This document shows, piece after piece, positions 7,390 through 16,417 of a DNA stretch of 64,000 bases. Positions within the stretch are counted from its first letter, which is position 1. Every line of letters starts with the position of its first letter. A program made the translations under genes and the position numbers. The DNA lies in NCBI RefSeq assembly GCF_003268275.1, contig NZ_QLYR01000001.1:124001-188000 (forward strand), read 5' to 3'. Source of the DNA: Hydrogeniiclostridium mannosilyticum (GTDB taxonomy: Bacteria; Bacillota; Clostridia; Oscillospirales; Acutalibacteraceae). The notes below the pieces were generated by a model. That model was not told the origin of the DNA and searched no databases. It saw only the letters and a list, made by a program, of their open reading frames with translations.

Positions 7390-9357
7390 TTACAGCTGAC
7401 TGATTTTGTATCTTACTGACTTTATTTGTTCAAGCTGCTGCTGCGTTAAGCTGATATCGCCCTGAATGGCCCGGATTTTTAATGCGGCCTCTTCCTGCGC
7501 ATGCTGATCGCGTTTTCTCATTTCATGAACTATACCAGTATACTGCGTGAGATACTGATCCATAACACGCTCGACCTGCATCCAGCAATTTGCTGCATTT
7601 TGATAAAAAAACTGCAGCACACTATCTTTCAAGCTTCTGAAATACTGCTCTACCACCGCGTTGACATCTCCGGCCACCTGATTGCGGAAAGCCGTCCCTC
7701 TGGATGAATCGTCCGACTTTTTGCTAAACCGCATAAAGCCGGCAACGGCGCCAATAACAGCTCCCGCTGTTGTTCCAATAATCGGGACAACTGAACCGAT
7801 CGCGGCCCCGGCTGCCGCTCCCGCGCCCGCATATCCCATAAAACCACGGTTTGACTGTTTGACGTTGGCCTCAACCTTTTGACGGATGGCAATGTTAGCC
7901 TGTATATTTGTCATCAAGGAATCATCCAGGCGGACGCTTTTATCCACCTCCTGCACCAGATCATGCGCAAGCAGTTCCAGCTGCCGGTATTCTCTCTTAA
8001 AATCCGCTTCAAAGCGTCTGCAATGCCCTTCCGCTATTGACTGTATCTCACTCAAATACTTCGAGGAGCTCTCTGCGGATATGCCGGCATTTTTCAAAAT
8101 TTCCGATTTCTTTTCCTCCAGCAAAGGATTCAGCTTTGTCTGTAAAAAATCCCGTATGCCGCTTTCCGTTGCCGGTTTTTGAAACGCTTCATATACTTCT
8201 ATCTTTTTATCCCGAATCCAGACATCAACGTTTTCTCCAATCGCCTTTAATTTCTCGTTTGTGTTTTCCTGATAGGATAAGCTGATTTCCGACTTTTTTC
8301 TCATGACAAAGCCCTGCAGGTCCGTTGTAACAGCCTGCATAAGCTGAAGGTGCCGCTGCTCCTGCTGCGAGGATATCTGCTCCATGCTTTCTTTCAGCCG
8401 TCCCATTGCGTTTTCTGACAAGGCCATGCACCGCTGCAGCTGGATCCGGATTCTCTGCTCCTGCAAAAATTTCAGGATTCTTTCCTCTGTTTCACGATTT
8501 CCCTCAATATATTCTGTTCCGGTCCCATTTATGACCGGCAGGGCGGAATAGGGTAATACCAACGGATCGTGAACAGACAGCTTCTCTTTCAGGACTTTTC
8601 GGATATACTCCAGCTGTCTGGCCTGCTGCTTCGGCGGAACCAAGTCGATCTTTGTCACTACAAAAACACAGGTTTGCAAAACGTCTTCAAGGTTATCCTC
8701 CAAAAAGCGGCAGAAGCTTTCCGGGAACGGCTTTTCAGCGCTGGTAAGGATAATACAGGCGTCCGCCTGTTCCCGGATTGCTTCTTTTGTGACGTCCTCG
8801 TGCCACTGCTCCAACGAATTGGTTCCCGGGGTATCGATAATGCGGATACCCTGCTGCAAAAAATCAGATGGGTATCCCACCTCCAGGTGCTGCGCATTTT
8901 CATCCTTCCGATTACCGGAGGTATATGCTGCAAGAAGTTTCGCCAGTGCCGCTGCGTTTTCAACACTTCTCGTCTGCTTGCCTTTTCCGCCCCTTCCATA
9001 GGTGCAGAACATTCTTTCCGGGCTGTAGCCAATCAGGGTAGAGGCTACCGTCGTCCCCTGTATCGCGTCTGCTTCCAGCAGGTTTTCCCGCAGAAGGGCA
9101 TTGATAAAGCTGCTCTTTCCGGAAGAAAATTCGCCGATTACCGCCATATTCAACGCTTTTTCGTTCTGACGGTCCTGGATCTTCTTCAACTCCGTTTGAA
9201 GCTGTGCTTCTTGTTCGGATGGGAAACTATATTTTCCCATCAAGGCCTGTATAAACCGGATATGCCCGTCAATATCCGCCAGCTGGATTATCTGCTGTGT
9301 CCTGAAATCAAGGGATACAGGCGTTGTGCTCTCTGTTGTACATACACGTGCTTTCAT
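7390..9357 (-). CDS. Dynamin-like GTPase (first of three)
   Basis: A 655-residue large GTPase. G1 is GEFSSGKS at 75-82, the G2 Thr is at 102-103, G3 is DTPG at 175-178, and G4 is TKID at 235-238. A long helical stalk follows, then a Gly/Ala-rich hydrophobic hairpin (about 515-555) that should insert in the membrane, then a helical tail. Known bacterial dynamins bind and remodel membranes and often act as pairs or trios of unlike subunits; some serve in phage defence or membrane repair. An AGGAGAG site precedes the ATG. It is separated from the next dynamin gene by a 303-base gap that may hold a decayed frame. Confidence 0.85.
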   Translation of the reverse strand: MKARVCTTESTTPVSLDFRTQQIIQLADIDGHIRFIQALMGKYSFPSEQEAQLQTELKKIQDRQNEKALNMAVIGEFSSGKSSFINALLRENLLEADAIQGTTVASTLIGYSPERMFCTYGRGGKGKQTRSVENAAALAKLLAAYTSGNRKDENAQHLEVGYPSDFLQQGIRIIDTPGTNSLEQWHEDVTKEAIREQADACIILTSAEKPFPESFCRFLEDNLEDVLQTCVFVVTKIDLVPPKQQARQLEYIRKVLKEKLSVHDPLVLPYSALPVINGTGTEYIEGNRETEERILKFLQEQRIRIQLQRCMALSENAMGRLKESMEQISSQQEQRHLQLMQAVTTDLQGFVMRKKSEISLSYQENTNEKLKAIGENVDVWIRDKKIEVYEAFQKPATESGIRDFLQTKLNPLLEEKKSEILKNAGISAESSSKYLSEIQSIAEGHCRRFEADFKREYRQLELLAHDLVQEVDKSVRLDDSLMTNIQANIAIRQKVEANVKQSNRGFMGYAGAGAAAGAAIGSVVPIIGTTAGAVIGAVAGFMRFSKKSDDSSRGTAFRNQVAGDVNAVVEQYFRSLKDSVLQFFYQNAANCWMQVERVMDQYLTQYTGIVHEMRKRDQHAQEEAALKIRAIQGDISLTQQQLEQIKSVRYKISQL

Positions 9358-9660
9358 TTTCGTTTTCTCTCCTGCTGATTCGGCATATTCTCAAGCGTAT
9401 CATTCAAACTGGTAATCACCCGATTCAATTTTCTCCTGAGATAGCTTCTCATCAATTATTTCCACTATTTGAGGCTCCGCTGACACTCTCGGATTCTATA
9501 GCCGTCAATTCCTTCCAAAGGCAGGAGCCCCCGATATATTCCAGATATGCCAGTGCAAAACAATCATTTTCCCCGACTCCTGAAAAACACTTTGAATAGG
9601 AACTATTCTTCAGTAAAAAACGCTTGGGAGGAAGCGGATGTTTTCAACCGCTCCAAACTG
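9358..9660 (-). other. Gap in dynamin operon with a broken coding-like frame
   Basis: No intact gene was found. On the minus strand one frame runs from about 9646 to a TGA at 9452-9454 with coding-like composition (FALAYLEYIGGS) but no start codon. A second frame just downstream ends at 9400 and reads equally protein-like (PQIVEIIDEKLSQEKIESG). Joined by a frameshift near 9475 they would make one small protein, so this could be a frameshifted remnant or a sequencing error. Confidence 0.4.
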
Positions 9661-11679
9661 CTATTTCAACAGTTCAAAAATAAAGGTATCGAGATTCTCC
9701 GCAGTTCCCTTCAGCTGCTTTTCATATTCAGACAACTGCGCTGACTTCTGTTCCACAACCTCTTTGCCTTGTTCCATATCGCGGATAATGCCTTCCAGCT
9801 GTTTCTGCATTTCTCCGATTTCCACGTCCATTGAGTTGGAAATAATATCCTTGATTTTATCAAAATTCTCTGTCGCCCCGCTGACAACGGTATCGACCAG
9901 CTGCATGCTTTTGCCGCTGATTTCTTCGCAGAACGTTGCCGCCACCTGTTCCTTGGCATTCTTCACAGCCTTTTCGGATACCTTGAGCCCGCCCCTGATG
10001 ACGGAAGCTGCAATTACCGCAATAATCGTAAACGGATTCAAAATGCCCAAGATAGCCAGCCCAATATAAGCGCCAAGCTGTAAGGCAATGCCCTTCGCAA
10101 ATTCTGAAGAAAGCCCTGTCGTAGCGCCCAAAGCTGCAACGCCGACATCTCCGATCAGCAGTCCGCCGCCAGCGGCTACAACGCGCTTCCAAACCGGGAT
10201 ATCTTCTGTATCGATATTGTGAGACCCCGTTACGCTCACCTTGACCTGATCCAGAGAAACAAAGAATTCCTCCAAACGGCCTTCCAGAGAATCCTTCAAG
10301 GATTCTACTTTATCATTGACCAGATTGGTAAACGGCCCGGACAGCCATTCTCTGGTTTCACCGTCTATTTTATTCTGTATAAAGTTCACAAGCTCGTCCG
10401 ACAACGCTTCCGCATCCCGCTTTGGATGAAGCGCCGAAACCTTTGTCTCCGGTTCATATTCTTCAACCCATACGCGGATTTGCCCCGGGAGGCTATTGAA
10501 GTAATTGACAGCGCTCCGCCGGATATCCGGAAGCAGGTTTGCAATAAAGGCTTCCGTCCGGCTGGTAATCAAATACTTTTGCTGCCTGAGCTTTTCGATT
10601 TCCGGCTGCGCCTCGCTGTACCGCTGCTTCAGCACATCCAAATCTGTGGACAGCGCGTTTCGCCGCTGGGGAATTGTCGTTTCCAGCGCGTCCTGCCGGA
10701 TAACGCGGATCAGTTCCCGTGCCGGCGTCGCCAGCTTGATCTTCCCGCGCTCATTGGCCAGATAATCCGCCAAAGCTGTTTCCACCGCCGGGATTTTGGA
10801 TTCGTCCAGCATTGCCGGATTGTTTTGAAGCTGACCCACAAGCCCCTTATAGGCTGAAGTATAATATACGTGCTTGGTATAAGGCGCCAAAAGGTTGTCC
10901 GAGAATTTGCGCAGACGCTGCTGTTCCCGCTCGCTGGTCAGCTGGTCGAACCGGTTTACCACGCAGAACAGGCTCTGCTCTCCAAACCCGTTTTTCCGCA
11001 GCGTATCGTCTATGTACGCAATCTCTCCCGCAGAACCCATCGCCAAAGCGCTGAACACAAAAATGATAGCGTCCGCTTTGCTCAGGTATTCCATGGTTAC
11101 CTGGGTGCGCACCGGATTTTCATTCAGGCCCGGGGAATCCACAATCTCCACGCCGTCCTTGAGCAGATCCAGCGGCCAGAACAGTTCCACCTTTTCAAAG
11201 GGGCTTTGCTTAATCGCCTCTTTATGTTCCATGCCCATCGGAATAACCACATAATCCTCGATTTCATCCACAGGCATCTCAATCGGCGGGACGTCCTTCA
11301 TTTGGAACCGCCGCATATGGGTAAGCGCCTTTTCCGGAATCCCGTCGTACATCTTTTCCGGCAGCGGGTTCAGAAAATGCAGGACCGCTTTTGGCTTTTC
11401 GCCATATTTGATTTCATTGATAATCGCGGTTGTCGGCACGGCATAGGCCGGCAGGATCTCCTGCCCAAGAAGCGCGTTGATAAACGTGCTCTTACCGTTT
11501 TTGAAATTTCCCATCACCATGATCTTGAATGTATCCGATGAAATCTTCTGCCGCAGCTGCTGCAATACTTGCGCACAGTGCTCCATATCCAATTTCTGTA
11601 CCAGACCGGACGCTTCCTGGATGATGCCGGTCAGACGCTTCTGCCTTGCCGCATATTCTTTGAGCTGATCGTTCGTCAT
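9661..11679 (-). CDS. Dynamin-like GTPase (second of three)
   Basis: A 672-residue large GTPase. G1 is GNFKNGKS at 57-64, the G2 Thr-Thr is at 83-84, G3 is DSPG at 181-184, and G4 is NRFD at 242-245. The stalk is coiled and charged, and a long hydrophobic region at about 500-565 contains two apolar stretches (VAAGGGLLIGDVGVAALGATTG and the AYIGLAILG stretch). A coiled-coil tail follows. It is only distantly similar to its neighbours, so the three are not recent duplicates. It starts 36 bases after the stop of the 11716 dynamin. Inferred role: one subunit of a mixed membrane-remodelling complex. Confidence 0.85.
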   Translation of the reverse strand: MTNDQLKEYAARQKRLTGIIQEASGLVQKLDMEHCAQVLQQLRQKISSDTFKIMVMGNFKNGKSTFINALLGQEILPAYAVPTTAIINEIKYGEKPKAVLHFLNPLPEKMYDGIPEKALTHMRRFQMKDVPPIEMPVDEIEDYVVIPMGMEHKEAIKQSPFEKVELFWPLDLLKDGVEIVDSPGLNENPVRTQVTMEYLSKADAIIFVFSALAMGSAGEIAYIDDTLRKNGFGEQSLFCVVNRFDQLTSEREQQRLRKFSDNLLAPYTKHVYYTSAYKGLVGQLQNNPAMLDESKIPAVETALADYLANERGKIKLATPARELIRVIRQDALETTIPQRRNALSTDLDVLKQRYSEAQPEIEKLRQQKYLITSRTEAFIANLLPDIRRSAVNYFNSLPGQIRVWVEEYEPETKVSALHPKRDAEALSDELVNFIQNKIDGETREWLSGPFTNLVNDKVESLKDSLEGRLEEFFVSLDQVKVSVTGSHNIDTEDIPVWKRVVAAGGGLLIGDVGVAALGATTGLSSEFAKGIALQLGAYIGLAILGILNPFTIIAVIAASVIRGGLKVSEKAVKNAKEQVAATFCEEISGKSMQLVDTVVSGATENFDKIKDIISNSMDVEIGEMQKQLEGIIRDMEQGKEVVEQKSAQLSEYEKQLKGTAENLDTFIFELLK

Positions 11680-11715
11680 TGTATTTTCCTCCTACTCTGA
11701 TATCACCTGCTGATG

Positions 11716-13608
11716 CTATATGCCGATCCCTCTCAGTTCGGCAAGCTTTTGGCGGATGGCTTCCTCACGCTTCGGATCATCCGCCTGTTTTTGCGCCGCG
11801 TCGATGGCGTCGCATTTTACCTTTACCCAATCCGAACAGGTTCGCTTCATTGTGCGGATCGTTGAGATATAAACCTCCCGGATATTCCTCTCAACCGTTT
11901 CAATACTGCCGCTGAAAACGCCCGGCAGTTCTTCGCGGATAATCCTCGTAAGCTCCCGTTTCTGCGATTCCACGCGCTTATTCATAAAGACCTCGGAAAT
12001 AATACCTCCGCCAATGCCTACGGCCATCCCGATGGGCGACAGCCCGATAAGCCCGCCTACCAGGTATCCTCCGACTGTAGCGACGCCCGTCCCCACGCGG
12101 GAAATCAGCCGGGAACGTTTCATATCCTCCAGTTCAACCGCTTGCTGCACCATCGGCGCACGGAAAACGCCCTTCTCCGCAATCCGCTGGTTCTGCGGCG
12201 GAATAGCGGAACCATATTTCTCTTCAAGGAGATGGTTCAGCCAGTTGACGTCACGGGTATAAAAGCCCTGAAGGTTGTTTTCCAGAATATTCCCCAAGGA
12301 GATCATTTCCATTTTCATCCGGTATGGGTAGTCCTTCTCCCACCAGTCTTTCGGATTAGCCACATGGGTAAGCTCCAGCGTCAGTTTTTCTATGACGTCC
12401 TGCTGGCGTTCCTCCGTCATGCTGCGGATCCACTCAAAATTCTGATTGCAGCGGTTCAGCATATCGGTTTCCAATGCATCCCATTGGATTTGTGCGCTGC
12501 GGAGCAGCTTCTGTTTGCTCTGTTCCGCCGTTTCCTTCCGCTTTTCTTCCTTTTCCGCGATAATATCCAGCTGGCATTGGTAAACCGTTGCCAGGTCTGC
12601 GGAAACCGCCTTTATTTCCTGGCTGGCCCTCTCTTTTTTCAGCTGGATATGGGAGGATTCATGCAGCCATGCAAGGATCTGCTTCCGGATCGCCTCTGTC
12701 CCGGACCGCTCTTCCCAGCCCTCCGCCATGTTCTCTGCGGACAGGTAAAGCGGGATCTCTGCTTCCATAGCTTCCAGTTTTCTCTGCACAGATTCCACAA
12801 CGCTTAACCGCTGTTTTTCTTCCACAAGGTCAAGCTTTGTCAAAACAACCATAATGCGCGGGACTTTTTTCATCAGGATCCGCTCCTGAAGAAACAGCTT
12901 TTCCGATTCGCTGAACGCCGCTATGGCGGCCATTGGCAGGATGGCGCAGTCGCATCCGCTCAGCGCCTGCTCCGCCATGCTGAGATCCCCGCGGATTTGC
13001 GAATTTACGCCGGGCGTATCAACCAACTCCAGATCGTTCTCCATCAAAAGACTGCAGTTCCGCTTTAAAAGGATCGCGCCTTTAGTCTCCCTGAGTTTTT
13101 TCTTCTCTTCTTCAATGGCTTCCCAGCTCTTTTCCGCGACCGGGTACCGTTTCTGCCCGTTTACTGTTTTTAAAGTGATGCTTTCCTGCTCTCCGCCCGA
13201 CACGTAAATCGGAAGGGAGGTTGTCGGGATATCGCTGGTCGGGATAATATCCCGACCGATCAGCCGGTTGACCAGGGTGCTTTTTCCCCGGTTAAATTCG
13301 CCGACTACCGCCACGCTGAATTTTTCCGAAGCCAAGTACGCTCTGATGGAAGCCAGCTGTTCCAGTAAGTCCTTCCTGCCGGCCTCACGGCAATACCCTT
13401 CCAGCTTCTGAAGCCGCGCCATAAAAGCTTCGTCATAGAAGCTGAGATTTACGTCCTCCCAATCCTTCTGCTCTTTTCCAGAGGATGCGTTTTCCTCCTG
13501 AACGTCCGTTTTCTCCGTACGCTCTTTCAGAGGAGCCGGGTCGTCAAAAAAATTTTTATTTTTGAGAAACACAAATCCCGCCTCCTTATTGCTCGATATA
13601 CCGTTCAA
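11716..13608 (-). CDS. Dynamin-like GTPase (third of three)
   Basis: A 630-residue large GTPase with an extra charged N-terminal arm of about 60 residues. G1 is GEFNRGKS at 103-110, the G2 Thr-Thr is at 129-130, G3 is DTPG at 197-200, and G4 is TKLD at 257-260. A Gly-rich hydrophobic hairpin lies near residues 515-550 (VGGYLVGGLIGLSPIG). Its start overlaps the end of the 13586 gene by 23 bases, indicating translational coupling. It is the first GTPase translated from the operon. Confidence 0.85.
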   Translation of the reverse strand: MNGISSNKEAGFVFLKNKNFFDDPAPLKERTEKTDVQEENASSGKEQKDWEDVNLSFYDEAFMARLQKLEGYCREAGRKDLLEQLASIRAYLASEKFSVAVVGEFNRGKSTLVNRLIGRDIIPTSDIPTTSLPIYVSGGEQESITLKTVNGQKRYPVAEKSWEAIEEEKKKLRETKGAILLKRNCSLLMENDLELVDTPGVNSQIRGDLSMAEQALSGCDCAILPMAAIAAFSESEKLFLQERILMKKVPRIMVVLTKLDLVEEKQRLSVVESVQRKLEAMEAEIPLYLSAENMAEGWEERSGTEAIRKQILAWLHESSHIQLKKERASQEIKAVSADLATVYQCQLDIIAEKEEKRKETAEQSKQKLLRSAQIQWDALETDMLNRCNQNFEWIRSMTEERQQDVIEKLTLELTHVANPKDWWEKDYPYRMKMEMISLGNILENNLQGFYTRDVNWLNHLLEEKYGSAIPPQNQRIAEKGVFRAPMVQQAVELEDMKRSRLISRVGTGVATVGGYLVGGLIGLSPIGMAVGIGGGIISEVFMNKRVESQKRELTRIIREELPGVFSGSIETVERNIREVYISTIRTMKRTCSDWVKVKCDAIDAAQKQADDPKREEAIRQKLAELRGIGI

Positions 13609-14107
13609 AGAACTGCGGCGAAAGGGATTTATAAAACGGATGCAGGGGCGGTTCCGTCATCATGGTATACAGTCCCGACAGCTTTTCCTCATCCTCTTTC
13701 GTAAACTCGCCCTCATCCCCTAAAAACGCGATTAAGCGGTTCAGAGCTTCATATAAATCCTCTTTTGCTTTTTTGTATCCATCCCGGTCCAAATGCTTGA
13801 TTGCTTCATGGCGGAATGTCCCCACCGGCTTATCAAAATTCACCTTTGCATACCGGGAATCCAGCCGAAGGTTTTCAAACGAGGTCATTTTGCCACTCGG
13901 ATAGTCCAACGTGAGCTTATATTCCGGGGGCATCAGCAAAGTCTGGTCATTCGGCCGCAGCACGGATCGGTAGTAAAAGACGGAAACCAGAAGCCGGTCC
14001 CCTGTAATATTGAGCACAGGAAATCCCATTCCCAACCCCATCGGGATATTTTCACGGACGGCGCTGCCCGTATTGATTTTCTTTAAAAACTCCTGTATTG
14101 AAAGCAT
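13586..14107 (-). CDS. Unknown protein coupled to dynamin genes
   Basis: A 173-residue soluble protein, beta-rich in the first half and helical in the second (about 110-150). The ATG at 14107 has AGGAGG 8 bases upstream and is chosen over the longer frame start at 14200, which would overlap the C39-like gene. Its end overlaps the next dynamin start. No family was recognised. By position it may be an adaptor or regulator of the dynamins. Confidence 0.6.
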   Translation of the reverse strand: MLSIQEFLKKINTGSAVRENIPMGLGMGFPVLNITGDRLLVSVFYYRSVLRPNDQTLLMPPEYKLTLDYPSGKMTSFENLRLDSRYAKVNFDKPVGTFRHEAIKHLDRDGYKKAKEDLYEALNRLIAFLGDEGEFTKEDEEKLSGLYTMMTEPPLHPFYKSLSPQFFERYIEQ

Positions 14108-14157
14108 TGTTTTATCCTCCTGCTCTTTTATTTTCGATATTCCGCTTCCTTTCCGGA

Positions 14158-15156
14158 TTAAGCGTATGCTTCCACATAATAACAGCCGCTGTCTTCCCAT
14201 GCGTCCATAAACTGGGAGGCCGGTACTGTGATCGCATGTCCGTCCATCGTACCGGAATCATTGATGATAACCATTGGCTCCGAACCGGAATAATCGATCC
14301 CGATAACTTCTACCGCGTGGTTCGGATCGTTCGGCGCATAGGTCTCCGTATTCCCGTACCAGATTTCATTCCCGTCCACTGCCACGACGACTCTTCCCCC
14401 GTTTTCAAGACAGTTATGAAGGTCCTCTATATCCCCGCCAAAGTCTTTCTCCGTATCAGCGCCGAGATAATTCAGAATCTTATCCATATCCTCCATGGTA
14501 GTCCCGCTTCCATCGTACCAGCCCTGCTCTGTGGCGACGTCTATCATCTGCTCGGGGTCAATATCCTGGCCGGTCATGCCTTCATACGCCATCACCTGCG
14601 CATAAATCGCGCAGGGGCCGCTTTCTCCCTGATAGTCCCAGCATTGCTCGTCCGCAGTAGGTGTTCCCACTACCTGGGACATATCGGTTTCCGCGGGATT
14701 AAACTGCTCATATCCCGCGTCAAAGCCTCCGCCTTCGTCTACCGGGACATATCCGCTGTCCGGACTTCCGGTAAACATGGCCCATTCCTCTGCGTCCATG
14801 ATCTGTGTTGTTTCAAAAACAGTATCGCCGTTGGCGTCTTCGCCAAAAAACACACTGTCCGCGATTCCATCCCCGTTTGTATCAACATCCATAAGGGCGG
14901 CGGAATAATCGGTAAACCCGTCGCCATTTGTGTCCTGATACACAGAGACAAAATCCACAACGCCGTCCCCATCTGTGTCTACCGACGCGGTAATGGTATC
15001 GAACACGCCGTCTCCGTTCAGGTCTTCGTATAACGCTTCCCCATCTGTAATTCCATCGCCGTTATAATCCGTTCCTGTGGTCAGGCTGTCCGCTCCCTGG
15101 GATATGGTGGGATCCTCGCCGTCTAAGTTCCCCAAAAAATCCATAAAATCATTCAT
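14158..15156 (-). CDS. C39-like peptidase fold with DxNGDG repeats
   Basis: A 332-residue protein. Residues 29-115 hold five to six DxNGDG or DxDGDG loops spaced about 15-20 residues apart, as in dockerin, EF-hand or thrombospondin type 3 calcium sites. Residues 172-330 resemble a papain-like C39 peptidase: QGESGPCAIYAQ with candidate nucleophile Cys182, NHAVEVIGID with His280, and Asn299/Asp300 as the likely third residue. No signal peptide or membrane segment is present, which is odd for calcium-type repeats. The ATG at 15156 follows AGGAGG by 9 bases. It is the first gene of the dynamin operon. Inferred: a Ca-sensing protease or inactive C39 fold that regulates the GTPases. Confidence 0.7.
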   Translation of the reverse strand: MNDFMDFLGNLDGEDPTISQGADSLTTGTDYNGDGITDGEALYEDLNGDGVFDTITASVDTDGDGVVDFVSVYQDTNGDGFTDYSAALMDVDTNGDGIADSVFFGEDANGDTVFETTQIMDAEEWAMFTGSPDSGYVPVDEGGGFDAGYEQFNPAETDMSQVVGTPTADEQCWDYQGESGPCAIYAQVMAYEGMTGQDIDPEQMIDVATEQGWYDGSGTTMEDMDKILNYLGADTEKDFGGDIEDLHNCLENGGRVVVAVDGNEIWYGNTETYAPNDPNHAVEVIGIDYSGSEPMVIINDSGTMDGHAITVPASQFMDAWEDSGCYYVEAYA

Positions 15157-15184
15157 GATCTGTTTCCTCCTTTTCAGTATCATT

Positions 15185-15219
15185 AGCCTGTCTCCATTAT
15201 ATCGTTACAGGGACAGGCT
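15185..15219 (-). promoter_or_regulatory. Promoter within a dyad, dynamin operon
   Basis: On the minus strand a perfect TATAAT box (15196-15201) lies between the arms of an inverted repeat, AGCCTGTC (15185-15192) and GACAGGCT (15212-15219). The start codon at 15156 is about 35 bases past the -10. No good -35 is visible, so an activator may be required. The LytTR regulator encoded just upstream is a candidate. Confidence 0.5.
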
Positions 15220-15284
15220 GCCACCCCTTTTGCCGTATTGGACGGCCAAACTGCAGATTTGGCCTTATCCTGTAAATTTTGCTC

Positions 15285-15995
15285 TTATATTGTGGCTTCC
15301 CATGGGAAAATACGGTTGATATCCTTGTAATACCGCTTGCTGATGCCAAGCGTTTCTCCGCTGCTCAGTATCAGATTATGATCTGTGCGGTCAAGCTGGC
15401 AGATGCTGTCGATATTTACCAAAAAGCTTTGGTGGCACCGGAAAAACGTTTCTTCCGGAAGCGCTTTTTCCACATCGTCCAGGACGGCGGCAAAGGCGCA
15501 CATATCCTGCGGCCGTACCGTATGGACAATTACCTGGTGAAGCCGGCTTTCCAGATATAGGATTTGCCGGTATGGGATCCGGACGCTCTTTGCTTTTGTA
15601 TGGATACAAAAACATTCTTCGCGTTTTCTATGCAGATGATATAGGCACGCTTGCAGCGCCTGGGCCGCTTCCCCATTTCCGTCTGACCGTATCCACGCCG
15701 CCGGCTTATACCGCATATATCCTGACACATCCTCTGCCGGCGTATCCAGCAAAATATATTCGATATTGGGGTAGCTGTGTCCCATCAGCCTTTGAACCAG
15801 CTCTTTTTCATCCGTATCGATACAAATAATATCAAATCGGTATTTCCCGTCCAGAAGATTCTCAGAAAACTTCTGCAAATTCTGAACGGAGTACACTTTC
15901 CCATAAAGCCGGGACTGTTTCAAACCGTCCATAAAATCCTGCGATACTTTTTTTCGAAGCTGGCTGTCATGGTGATATACCGCAATCTTAATCAT
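15285..15995 (-). CDS. LytTR-family response regulator
   Basis: A 236-residue protein. Residues 1-120 look like a diverged receiver domain, with Asp60 in the expected phosphoacceptor strand (FDIICID). Residues 135-232 form a LytTR DNA-binding domain: IPYRQILYLES, then FFRCHQSFLVN and a C-terminal ISKRYYKDI. Such regulators usually control extracellular or cell-surface functions. AAAGGAGG lies 9 bases before the ATG. No histidine kinase is adjacent. Its leader carries a promoter, a tetranucleotide repeat at the transcription start, and an intrinsic terminator hairpin, so its dose is likely controlled before translation. It lies between the fibre cluster and the dynamin operon. Confidence 0.85.
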   Translation of the reverse strand: MIKIAVYHHDSQLRKKVSQDFMDGLKQSRLYGKVYSVQNLQKFSENLLDGKYRFDIICIDTDEKELVQRLMGHSYPNIEYILLDTPAEDVSGYMRYKPAAWIRSDGNGEAAQALQACLYHLHRKREECFCIHTKAKSVRIPYRQILYLESRLHQVIVHTVRPQDMCAFAAVLDDVEKALPEETFFRCHQSFLVNIDSICQLDRTDHNLILSSGETLGISKRYYKDINRIFPWEATI

Positions 15996-16033
15996 AATGA
16001 CACCCTCCTTTCCAGAAATTACATCTCAAAAAT

Positions 16034-16078
16034 GCAAAAAAAGGCACAAGAATCCGCAATGGATTCCTGTGCCTTTTC
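16034..16078 (-). terminator. Intrinsic terminator in the LytTR leader
   Basis: On the minus strand a stem of about 17 bp (AAAAGGCACA-G-GAATCC with its complement, one mismatch) and a short ATTGC loop is followed by seven T residues. It lies 39 bases before the LytTR start codon and after the promoter, so it should attenuate the gene and could release a short RNA of about 160 bases. Confidence 0.8.
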
Positions 16079-16116
16079 CAAATCAAAAATATATTTATAA
16101 AAGCAGGCTCTTATCG

Positions 16117-16196
<80 letters not shown>

Positions 16197-16201
16197 TAGG
16201 T

Positions 16202-16231
16202 ATTATATTTTCGAGAGCCATCCCCTGTCAA
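16202..16231 (-). promoter_or_regulatory. Sigma-A promoter of the LytTR gene
   Basis: On the minus strand, a perfect TTGACA (16226-16231) and a perfect TATAAT (16202-16207) are 18 bases apart. Transcription should start at about 16195, at the edge of the microsatellite. Confidence 0.8.
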
Positions 16232-16417
16232 CCCCTTATTGCACCCAAATTGCAATTTTACATTATCCTATGAAACTATTTTTATTTTATTATATCAAAT
16301 TTTGGCGAAAAACGCAACCGACTTTATTACAATTGCATTTTTATGCAAGGCATATCTTCCGTACGGGGTTGACGCTCCAGCCCATGGAATAGGCGGTCTG
16401 TTTGGCAAAATCCTGTT

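Noticed and set aside
10870-11541. Long plus-strand frames opposite the dynamin genes
   Set aside because: They lie wholly antisense to strongly supported GTPase genes and have no ribosome sites or recognisable protein sequence.
15244-15264. Hairpin GGCCAAA/TTTGGCC after the LytTR gene as a terminator
   Set aside because: The stem is short and no T run follows on the minus strand, so termination is unproven.
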